This document shows positions 28,183 through 40,600 of a stretch of 64,000 nt of DNA, piece after piece (position 1 is the stretch's first letter; each line of letters begins with the position of its first letter). Position numbers and translations under genes: made by a program. The notes beneath the pieces were generated by a model. That model searched no databases. It worked only from the letters and a program-made list of their open reading frames with translations, and was not told the DNA's origin. The stretch spans positions 20,492,699-20,556,698 of the forward strand of contig OZ022581.1 in assembly GCA_963669155.1 (NCBI GenBank). Reading direction: 5' to 3'. This DNA is from Arbacia lixula (lineage: Eukaryota; Echinodermata; Echinoidea; Arbacioida; Arbaciidae).

Positions 28183-31100
28183 CTGAGAAAGAAGATGGAC
28201 AAATGAAATAAAATTAGAAGAAATAAGGAAACGAAAAATATGCGAAGGCTCATAAACATGTGATTGCCATAAAATTTTCTTCAAAGTCTTCCTTAGGTTT
28301 CTTCTAAAATTCTACAAAAACTGTTTGTGATATCAAAGTTAAAGTGCTAGATGCAAAATACAGAATTTTCATACATAAAATATTAAACAGTTTGAACATT
28401 TTCAAAGGCCTTTCAAGATGTAATACAATTAAATATCAGGCCAAGTATCAGGTCAAAATGAAACACTTTTTTTGACTCTGGTTGAATTTACAGACTTTTC
28501 ACAACTCAGACCAAAGTACTCAAAGTATGAGATTGCTTTCAGTCACACTCATCAATATATTTCAAGACCCTTTAGTTGAAAGGCCTACCCTGTCTAAAAA
28601 TCAGGCACATGAATGTTCATCAATCCATTTATGAAGACATCATCAATGAATCTCATCTGTCTCATTAAACAAATGACCAATGCTTTTTGTGTCCTCATTC
28701 ATTAAGCAATATGAGTTTAATGTTAGAATTTATATATTTTGGGTGAAAATCGCATACAGCACAGCTCAATATTTTGCCTTACCTTCTGGCTGTCGTACAC
28801 TAGTGCATAGATGGCGTTGGTGACCGTGTACTGAGTCTGAAGATTCCCATTCACCAAGGCAGTCATCAACAGGTTGACTAGTTTCTCTAGATAATACCAA
28901 CAATGATGAATGTTAACTTAGAGGAATTTCAGTTGGATTTCTCTCTTTTTGTGAGGGGTGAGGGGAAAGAGGTGTGGGGGTGGGTGGGGTAAAAGAACTA
29001 AAGTGTATTTATACAAATAAATTAAATGAATTGATTTATTAGAGTGGATTTAATAAATGGAAAACACTTAAAACACTTTAAGCTATTGACATAAATGTAT
29101 ACTAACTTAATCTCTTTTGAGATATGATGAAAAAAATATGTCTTGATTTATTCATCCGTAAACATTCAACAATACATGTATCTCTGCTTTCATTACAGAC
29201 ACACACTAACTGCACATTTTCATTTAACAGGTTGAATGCAATACCAAAAATGTTCTCCCTTTTTTTTTCTCTTTTATTTTTTTTTTTGGGGGGGGGTCAT
29301 CATTCTTTAGGAAATTACTGATAACTTTTCCCATAGATGATTTTGTATGAAGTTCCAAATCATGTTACAAGACCTTATTTTCAAGCTTTTGCTTTTACTT
29401 ATGTTCAATATGTTCAATATAACTAATTATATTAGTGATATATATTTTAAAGATATTGTTATATATCAGTTAAGGAAAATAAATTGAATGAAATTATTGT
29501 GCAGTTTTTGAGAAAAACAGGTCAGTGTGTTTCCTGGTGGTCCCAGTCCCTCCCTCCTGGGTCCCGTTGCATAAAACTTATTATTAATGGTAACTCTGTC
29601 ATCAATGGTAACTACCATGGTAACACAGCTCGACAGCCAATTAAATTCAAGTTTTCTATAGAAGTTGCCATTGATAACAAAGTTACCATCAATGGTAAGT
29701 TTTATGCAACAGGGCCCTAGCTCACCATTGCCCAGGAGCCTGGAGCGGTTGACAGCCAGGAAGCAGAGGTTATGGAGCACCAGGAGAGCAGACCCCTGCA
29801 GGCTGGGGGATGGACACTGGGAGAAATCCACCAACAGGTCCAGGGCATCTACACAGGGGGAAAGACAGAGAATTATCGTGTATAATGAGTTTTACGGTGC
29901 ACAATGTGGTAGTCGTTTAAAAAGACTATTGGGTTATTCTTTCGGAATGGCTCTGAAAAAGTGCTGCTTAGAGAGCGAGTGAGAGAGGAAAGAAAATAGA
30001 TATAGTAGATAAGGTGAGAGTAGAGTATTCTTTCATGTTTTTCTTATGTGTTCGTGATGTAGTTATCATCTACAATAAAGCATCCCTCTCTCTCTCCCAC
30101 TTCCCCTCTCTCTCTCTCTTCCTCTCTCTCTCTCTCTCTCTTCTGTGTATGCGTGTCTGGGGGTACAGGCACTGGGAGAAGTCCATAAAAAGGCATTGTT
30201 TTCACTCTCCAAATAATGTTTTTTTTTCCTGAAATAAAATCTACTGAAGGAGGGGGGGGGGGGGGCGATTTTCTGTTCTCACATGATCGGGAGTGAAACA
30301 GTACAGCGAAGTAGTGACGTACAGACGTACATGGTAATTAAGCAATATTTTGTACCGTGTCAGTACATGGTAGTGTAGAAATATCTTGTACCGTGTCTGG
30401 CAAGCTGTTAGCATTTTTTTTTTTAACGCTTAACATATTTTTGAAACATTTGACAACATTGCTAACACTTTTACTCTTACTTGGACACTTTCTTTTTTGC
30501 TCATTTTTCAAGGTTTTACTGGAATTATTTGAAAATTTCCTTGACAAGACCAAAATTCCCCGAAATTTGTGACATTTCAGGAGGAATGGAAACACCTCCA
30601 AAAGGTCTAGGGCATCAATGCAGGGGGGGGGGGGGGGGGGTATGGCAAACTTTCATGTTTATGATGATGTAATCATATGTATCAAAAGATTCCCCCCTCT
30701 CCACCCCTCTCTCTATCCTCCTATCTATCTCTGCCTCTCTCTCCCTCTACTCTATCCTTTCTCATTTGAGTCTATCCTATTTTGTATTAAAGCAATCCTA
30801 TAATGTGTGTGCAGCTGTAATGTTCCATTAACCTCTCTACATACATTTGTTTGTTAGTGTCTCTAGTTTTCCAAAATGCATCCATCCCCCCCCCTCCCCC
30901 CCCCCCCCCCCCTCCTCTTCCTCCCCAATTATTCTTGAAGTTGCAATTTGAAACCTCTCATTCAGTTCCTAGCTTTCAACAGGTGTGTTGCATTCCTCTC
31001 ACAGTAGCTTGTAACATAATTTACAACAGGATGTATAGGACAATACAAACCATCAATAGCACAATGTAAATTACTTTGTTTCTGAACAGGTAAACAAGTT

Positions 31101-31461
31101 GATTACATTCCTCTTGCAGTAGCTTGTAACAGAATTTACAAAGATGTGTAGGACACAGTTAAATTACTTGTTTATGAATAGGTTAACCAAGTCTATTGCA
31201 TTCCTGTCACAAAGGGGCATTTCACAAAATCTACAACATGATTTTTTCAAAGATGCAAGCAGTGGATAGCAAAGAGTTTCATTATATGTTATTATAAGAT
31301 GGGCTAAAGAATCTCTGCAATCTGATATACTTGTTTAACTTTGGAACTGGTCTTAAACCTTTCTTAAGTTAAACTCGTGCATCCAATTCTTACCGATCCA
31401 CTCATGCCTGTGTATCATTTGTACAGTGCAGTAAGCTCAGTAGCTTGGGCTTTCCTATTGC

Positions 31462-31510
<49 letters not shown>

Positions 31511-31568
31511 TCTCTACCTACCTTCCTCTCTCTATATTATGTATGTGTGTATGTGTGTGTGTGTGCAC

Positions 31569-31625
<57 letters not shown>

Positions 31626-34600
31626 TATGTGTGTGTGTGTGTGTGAGTATGTGTGTGTGTGTGTGTGAGTATGTGTGTTTGCCTTTGAATCTCGCTCCCT
31701 TCCTCATTGTGTCTCTCATTTTGGGTCAGTGGCAATTACAACCAGTGTGGAAGAAGATGTGCAAGTCAAAGAAGACAAATAATGAAGAAGAAGAAAAAGA
31801 AAAAGAAGATGCAGTAGAAGAACAGATTAAAAAAAAGGAGATGAAGAAGATGAAGAAAAAAGAAGTAAAAGAAGGAAAATTCCAGAAAAACAAGAAAAAT
31901 AATAATATGTAAGAAGTAGTGAAAGACAAAGAATATGAAGCAGAAGTAAAAGAGAAGAAAAAAAGGAAAAGAAGAAGAAAAAACAGGAATACAAAGAAGG
32001 ACATATTAAAAAGGAAGAGAAAAGGGTGGATGTAGTGAGAAATCACAATATTAATCTACATACATTATACACAAAAAATATTTGCAATCAATGCAATATA
32101 ATCTGTATAAATTTGTGCAATATATAGACGGATGAAATAAAAATCCAATCCAAGGCTGCTCCTGGCAATACATGAACTTCCTTGCATGCTCCACTCTGTG
32201 CAAGCAGTATGGATAGTGACCAGGGTTTGAACCTGAGAGTGTCCAGGAAAACAAACAGGATTGACAGGAAAGGAACGTAATGAGGGGAGTCTTGAGCAGC
32301 CCTTTATGACATGTCAAATTTCCTCCAGCAATTTCATTCCTGCCAATGCCACAGAAACGGACAAATTCTCTGCTATTTTAAATATCTAGAGACACTGAGT
32401 ATTGAGGAAAAGGAAAAGAGATGAATATATGTCAAACCGAGTAGCAAACCACACCAGCGTGGCACCTTCTTTTCTGTGGTTAGTTTCCAAGAATGTTCAC
32501 TAAACTTAATTGAGTGACCCAATTAAGGACAGAGTCTACTCAGTAATTGTCAGAGTTTACGTTGCTCTTGGATATTGATATGACAATACGTGTTATGAGC
32601 TGCATTGAAACTTGTGATTGCGCTACTTTCCAGTGCAGAAACATGCTATGCTGATGCCGTTTTGGAAGCATGTATAGCACGTGCAGCTGTACTTCAGCAC
32701 AATTACATGTTCAATGCACTTAGCTTTGCATGCATGTTTTGAGCATGTGGATGGGATAGTACAAATGCGTGCTGCATGAACGGATGATGCAGGCATTCAT
32801 AAGCGCTCATCACACACAGACACAAACACTAGCTAGAATATGTACAGCACATGGGCTGCAAATGTTGGGAAAGCATGATGCATATGTCTTGTACTGTGTG
32901 TCACTACAAGTGCTTGTGCTTATAGATCATTTGTTTTAGAATGATGTTTTGAACGATAACACATTTTGCCTTCCTTGATATAACAGGATGCATTTTTTAT
33001 GTTTCCCGTTGTCACTGGGCCAACAGGATTAGCTCGTTGCAACAAAATCTTGCCATAAACCATGTTTATTGTAAGTGGGTTGGTGCGCAATAGGTTTACA
33101 TGTGTTTTAAGTCGGGACCGTGCCCATTGCTTTGCTCTAACGAAACCTTGTTCAATTTGTACGTGTTGTACAGTTGCATGTACATGCATAATGATTTATA
33201 GATATAAGCGTATATATAACACTTAACAGGATGTGTTGTGCCCAAATATCTGATAATTTATGGACATTATAATCTACAGTGACACGAAGTACATGACACC
33301 TGGTCAAGTCTTTGAATGACAGATAGTTTGAGGAAATTCCCTAATTAAGAGGAATGCTTGGCAAAGACATTTGATCTGCATGGGAAAATATGATCAATTA
33401 GGTACATCTTTTCTAATCAATAGGCAAAGCAATACAATCACTTACTTAATCAAAGTTCTTCATATGGCAGTTTACTACACAGAAAAGAGCTATTGATTCA
33501 GCTGGTGTATATAGCAATATTTTGGGGAAAAACAAACTTTCTGACGTGGGCAACCAAGCTGCAAACCACATGGACTTCCTCAAGGCCAATCACTACTGAA
33601 GAGAGAGTTTAACATGAAGGACAGGAGAAATACTGAGAAAATAATCTCAGCACCCCAGGGGTGTGATTAAGTCTGCTATCTTAAACAAATCAACCTCTTA
33701 AGTTTATTCGCATAAAAAAAAAATTCTAGGGAAATTGATCACGTTGCAGGCCATGTGGCCAAACAGCCAAAATAAAGAAAAAAAAATGTTGCTATCTCAG
33801 CATATATAAAGATATGAATAAGCTTGTGTAACACTTCACATGATGTGTTATGCAAACGTATCCTATAATTTAAGGAAATTACAATTTCCTTTTTACGTAC
33901 TATGCAGTAATATGAAGGACACAACACATGGTTACCAATTTGAATGACAGAAAACACTCTGGGGAAATTCCCTAGTTAGGAGGAATACTAGGAAAAACAT
34001 ATAAGAGGACTTTTTGCATCATTTCCACTGACCCTAATGTGTTCAATGACATAAAGTTTTTCTCATCCACAGTGGAATCAATTAAATAGCTTGTCAAAGT
34101 TTGAAAGCCAGGAAAGTGCTATTGATTCAGCTGGTGTTCATGACAATATTTTCGTTTTGAAACTGAATTGAACTGAGAAGTTATTGCAGTCACAATCCTG
34201 GTTTACACTGACCTGAGATTAATCAAATCTTCTTTTTTTATTTCATCACTTTCTAGTAACTTCCCAACTTCCCCTCGCTCTGATCACATGTTAAATAGTT
34301 TAACCTGTACAGAAAGACCACTCACGGGATATGAGAAATGTGCTCTCTGTACACAGTTATATCAAAAGAGGTTTCAATGAAAATCACTGTTGAAGGGAAA
34401 CAAAATATATGGTCTTTATTGGCAGGTGACCTATCTATACACGTCACTGAAGCAGATTGCATTTTACAGCAATATGAGAAACCTGATATCTGACCTGGGA
34501 TTCGCATGACCATCTGCTGACCTTCTGCAGAAAATGTCAAGTTGGCCAGTAGCTGCAGCCAGAGGGCAGCAAAAGTACTAGCGCTGTCTGGCGCCTTGGG

Positions 34601-37600
34601 CTGCTTGGAGGTCCGAGGCAGCTTGACCTTGGAGAAGGATGCCAGAAAGCCACTCTGCAATGACAAAAGGAAACATTCAATAAGTAATATATTTGCAGAG
34701 CCTGAAACATTGCCTGAGCATAGAGTTCTTTAAAGATCATTGTGTAATTTGAAGGTGGCTGAACATTGAAATACATGTTGATTTCTATTGATGAATATTA
34801 GTTTGTACATTACATTACAATCATTAACTATACAATTTAAGTCTATATCATATATTTTATATACTATTTATATTATTATTATTCATATGATATTTTATAT
34901 CATATAATTTTTCTTTATTTATCTCAGTCTGGCTAAGCCTAGCCTCCAAAAAATCTGGTACTGGTATTGGTATTGGTATTGGTATTGGTATTGGTATTGG
35001 TATTGGTATTGGAATTGGAATTGGAATTGGTAATTAGTATTAGTATTAGTCTCACCTTCCACAGCACATTGCGGCATTCTGCGAACCACACCAGGTTTCC
35101 CAGGACAGCAAAGGTCCTCTGTTGTATGAGGGATGCCTGGCCTGGCAGCTGCTGCTCCTTCTTGGCCCTCTCCCTCTCCACCAGGCGCATGAGGTAATGC
35201 AGGACAGAGTTGCCTGTCTGCCCGGGGCTACTGGAGGCTAGCGATGCACAGGCTGGGATGGGATCAAGCACAGTTAATTTTATTAGAGCAGCTCGAGATG
35301 CATGAGTAAACATTATCTGGTTGATGGTGTATATTGATAAATAGCAGAACAGAGGACTGTTAAAGGGTTACTAAATTAGAAAAATAAGTTCCCACTAATC
35401 TATATAAAATTGTCCACTAAAAACGAATTTCGCATTCGTTTCCCGCAATAAAGTCTCATTTTGACGAAAATTTGAAGAAAAAAAGCACACGCCTCCAGTG
35501 ACGTATGAGAAGTCAAAATGCCATAAATGCCAATGGCGTGAATAAAATAGTTTATTCACACCGTTCAAACAATACGTTACCAATGGGAACCCCAAAGCTT
35601 GTCCGAGATTTGTCCGAGTAGCAACAACTAATAGATTCAAAGTGCATGCCATCCATTGACTCTGAATGACAAGCTACAGGTGAATGCAATAACGCGTTAC
35701 TACGCAGTTAGGGGGGACGTTGTGAATACATTACGAAATGGTTTATTATTGACTTCCGTACAATCTATGGCATTTTGAATTCTCATACGTCACTGGAGGC
35801 GTACGTTTTTTTCAAATTTTCTTCAAAAATGAGACTTTATTGCAGCAAACAAATGTGAAATTCGTTTTTAGTGGATAAGTTTACATAGATTAGTGGGAAC
35901 TTATTTTTCTAATTTAGTAACCCATTAACTGTGATGTGCATGGAGCTGATACAAAGAGCTCAGAACAGAGAGTTGTGGCACTCCATGACATTCTACATCA
36001 CTACAGGGCTTAAAATTGGGTGGGGGAAACAGTTATATCTGTGTGTATATCGATAAATAGCAGAGCAGAGGACTGTTAACTGTGATGTGCATGGAGCTGT
36101 CTCAGGACAAAGATTTGTAGCACTCCATGACCATCTACATCACTACAGGGCTTAAAATTGGGTGGGGTAAACAGTTACGGTTGACGGGAAGGGGACGTAA
36201 CTTCATGACATGCTAACAGAATGGTTACAGGTAATCAGAACATGTTTCGTATTTGATCATGTAAGTAATGTTTGTAGTATGAGCAATGTCAATTTAATTA
36301 TCTTCTTACGTAATAGCATCCTAACACAGGGTCTTCCATGAAAACGTTGCCATATCAATTATCTCACAAATGCAAAGAATCCTGAAACATGGAAACTCAA
36401 GGAGAAATGTTACAGTCCACGTGTTAAGACCACAAGAAGGACGTAAACTGCCCCTCCCAGTCACATGTTTCATAATGTGGAAACCCTTGCCGTTTTGGCT
36501 TATTTCCAAATATAAAATCTCCATTCATTATTGCCTAGAAAATGTTAGGTATTGCTGCAAAAATATCATGAGCCAGGTCTTAAAATCTACCTTTGTCCTG
36601 AAAATTGGCATCCTTTACATTAACCCCATGCCACCATACATTTGTTCCCTTCCATTCCCTTTCATCTCACCTGTAGGACATCTTGCTGTGTATGTTGTTA
36701 ATAACTGCAGTGTGGTAGCTACTAGTCTCTCATTCATACCCGACCATCCCCCTTATTTGCCCACTGGGACCCTCTTTACCCTACCCTGCCCATCCACACC
36801 CCTACCCCACACATCCCCACCTCTACCCCACCCTTCCTCACCCCCTTCTCCATCCGGCCACTTCTAACTCACCTGTAGGGCATCTTGCTGTGTATGTTGT
36901 CAATAACTGCAGTGTGGTAGCTACTAGTCTCTCATTCATACCCGACCATCCCCCTTACTTGCCCACTGTGACCCTCTATACCCTACCCCACCCATCCACA
37001 CCCCTACCCCACCCATCCACACCATCCCCACCCCTACTCCACCCATCCTCACCTCTACCCCACCCTTCCTCACCCCCTTCCCCATCCGGCCACTTCTATC
37101 TCACCTGTAGGGCATCTTGCTGTGTATGTTGTCAATAACTGCAGTGTGGCAGCTACTAGTCTCTCATTCATACCCGACCATCCCCCTTGCTTGTCCACTG
37201 TAACCCTCTATACCCTACCCCACCCATCCACACCCCTACCCCACCCATCCACACCCCTACCCCACCCATCCCCACCTCTACCCCACCCTTCCTCACCCCC
37301 TTCCCCACATGGCCACTTCCAACTCACCTGTAGGGCATCTTGCTGTGTATGTTGTCAATAACTGCAGTGTGGTAGCTACTAGTCTCTCATCCATACCCGA
37401 CCATCCCCCTTACTTGCCCACTGTGACCCTCTACCCCACCCTTCCTCACCCCCTTCCCCATCCGGCCACTTCCAACTCACCTGTAGGACATCTTGCTGTG
37501 TATGTTATCAATAACTGCAGTGTGGTAGCTACTATTCTCTCATCCATACCCGACCATCCCCCTTACTTGCCCACTGTGAACCTCCATACCCTACCCCACC

Positions 37601-40600
37601 CATCCACACCCCTACCCCACCTATCCCCACCTCTACCCCACCCTTCCTCACCCCCTTCCCCATCCGGCAACTTCCAGTTCACCTGTACGGCATCTTGCTG
37701 CGTATGTTGTCAATAACTGCAGTGTGGTAGCTAGTAGTCTCTCATTCATACCCGCCATCCCCCTTACTTGCCCAATTTGACCCTCTATACCCTACCCCAC
37801 CCATCCACACCCCTACCCCACCCATCCCCACCTCTACCCCACCCTTCCTCACCCCCTTCCCCATCCGGCCACTTCCAACTCACCTGTAGGGCATCTTGCT
37901 GTGTATGTTGTCAATAACTGCAGTGTGGTAGCTACTAGTCTCTCATTCATACCCGACCATCCCCCTTACTTGCCCACTGTGACCCTCTATACCCTACCCT
38001 ACCCATCCACACCCTTTCCCCACCCATCCACACCCCAACACCACCCATCCACACCCCTACCCCACCCATCCCCACCTCTTCCCCACCCTTCCTCACCCCC
38101 TACCCCATCCGGCCACTTCCAACTCACCTGTAGGACATCTTGCTGTGTATGTTGTCAATAACTGCAGTGTGGTAGCTAGTAGTCTCTCTTCCATACCCAA
38201 CCATGCCCATAGTTTATGCAGGCTCAAGCTCAGGCCAGACTGCAGAGCTGCAACCTGGAAATGAAATGAAAGGAAAGAGCTGATTTCAGTGCTCACATCT
38301 ACAACAATGTTTTAACAGCGATAATTTGTCTGAAATATGCGTTCCTCTAATTCTCTTAAATGGTATTGAAATCACAGTTTACAGTGTTTTTCCTCATCAA
38401 AGGCTGATCTACACTAAGAAAAAATCCTAGAAAAAAACCTGCTCATTGTCAATCACAGCCAGTTCGAAAAGATTATTGCTCACACACTGCTCATCCTTAA
38501 TGCAAGTCAAGTCCTGTGTATATAAAGCTAAGAATATAGATTTCTTTGGTGAGATACATGTACATGCACAATTATAGGTGTGGAAGCTGTAAATCATTGT
38601 AAAAAAGGAGACACAAAACCTGTTGTTGTAATGACAGCAAAAGCAGCTCCTCTAATAAAAAAAATGATTAAAAAAAATGTGGCTGAACCAATCACATACT
38701 ATTTTAGGAAGCCCTAAATGAATAATGATTCTGCCCGAACGAGGACTTTGGGAGGGTTGCTGAGGGGGAAACCTGCAGGGTAACCCTCTGCAGTTTGTAC
38801 CTTGACATCATGACTGTGCAGCATGAGGCAGTTGAGCAGGTCAAGATAGGACATCAGCTGGGTGAAGACTGGGTCCTCCTGGGAGATGAGGAAGAGGTGT
38901 GGGGGGGGGGGGGGGGAGGGTCATTACCAGACACAGAAACAACATCCACAATGTCTATCTTCACACCTTTTATTGATGTACAACAATAAAAGCAAACAAT
39001 AAAACAAAAGCCCACAAAACAATAATGGAAAGAAAAGGATAAATCAGAAAAAACATCCACAATTTCTATCTTCATACCTTTTATTGATGTACAACAATAA
39101 AAGCAAAAAAATAAAACAAAAGGTCCACAAAAAATAATGGAATTAAAAGATAGAAGAGAAAATCATCCACAATTTCTATTTTCATATCTGTGATTGAAGC
39201 ACAACAATACAAGCAAAAAATAAAATGAAAAAGACCATAAATAGGAATGGAAATAAAAATAAGGTAGCAAACACAGAAACATACAAATCAAAATCTCCTA
39301 GAATATGCTCAACATCCACATCCTACAAAACAGTGTTGTATATTGCATTGTAGATATCATTGTAACTTACAACAATTCAAAACCATGATGAAAGCAGCTT
39401 TTGAGGTCTCAGCATTGTCACTGTTGCCATGGCATTTAAAATCAGAGGTCGGTTGCCATAGTTACATACTTATGTATACCCAACCCATCACATTTCTGTG
39501 TCACCAATATGTTATGTAATTAATGTGCTTATGATGTGCTGTTGTGTTTTGTAAGACATGGGCATATGGGAGGACATGTTTGTATCCCAATTACTGACAA
39601 GGCTACCCTGGGTAAATAAATATGACTGGCTGAATAATCATAAATGTGGTTGGCATGAATGTTCCTTACCTTCTTCCTGTTACTGCCTTTGTCCATGTGG
39701 ATGCTCTGCAGGGAAAGCCTGGTGTGAATGTGCTTGATAGACTCCATCGTTGTCTCCACCAGCCCAGCTGTAGAGGAAAGGATTAGCTTATCATCACCCA
39801 AGTCTCCATACCCCACACAGGGGGGAAAGTCCTTCCATAGTGCACTGTACAGCAGCATCGTCCGCTTCCGGTCTCATACACTAGTACACCAGACCGGAAG
39901 CAGATGTGAAACCTGTCTATAGTGGCCACCCAAGGGAAACAAAAATTGTGGCCTTTATAGACAGGTTGGCTGCTATAGACAGGTGGCCGCTAAGACAGGT
40001 TTGACTGTAACTACAAAAAATCTGAATGTGACAGTGCGATGCATCACAGAACGACTTTCCCTTACATGCAGTATGGATGCGGGCGGTACTTGATATCAAG
40101 TAATGCAAATAATACATGATGCATGAAATGAAAGAGCATACATTTCTGTACAATGTGAATCCTTTTTTGTTAGTAATATTGATGTATACCCTTCGTAATG
40201 ATTTGTCAAAGCAATATTAAGGTGACATGTATTAACTATATCTTCAAATCGCCAACATGCTCAAATGGCAGAAATCATGCTTGCACTTTCAAATTGGCAT
40301 AATAATTGCTCTAACTTGTATTCTTTTAACCTATGTTAATTCAATAGCAACAAAAAGACCAGAAATGTATCCTTCCTGTCAGCTGTAAAAGCTTGGCTAA
40401 CCATTTAGGGCATGCTGCTTGGCTGAGTCGGAGACAGCTAGGAGCACCTTGAGAGCAGAGAATGTTGCTGGTTTCTCCTTGGCTAGATTGGTCCCCGTTG
40501 ATCTAGGGAGGGTCCCGTCGTACGCCTTCAGCAGGACCTCACAGAGCTCATGCCCTGCTGACAGGTCTGTAGGGAGAGATGAAGGAGATGTACTGTACCT

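Noticed and set aside
32180-32260. GGGTTTGAACCTGAGAG as a tRNA or SINE B box
   Set aside because: No A box at proper distance and no tRNA-like fold by eye.
34160-34494. Extension of the RTTN exon at 34495 into the downstream frame ([13 protein letters not shown]...)
   Set aside because: The frame stays open by chance; the donor at 34495 is needed for phase with the exon at 29848 and for the human match.
36890-37716. Plus-strand open frames with repeated Pro/His/Ser-rich units ([13 protein letters not shown]...)
   Set aside because: They are the reverse complement of the RTTN exon-tail array; the evolutionary signal and splice sites are on the minus strand.
36660-38160. Regularly spaced repeats as a CRISPR-like array
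   Set aside because: Unit spacing is irregular, the repeats are exon-derived and the genome is eukaryotic.
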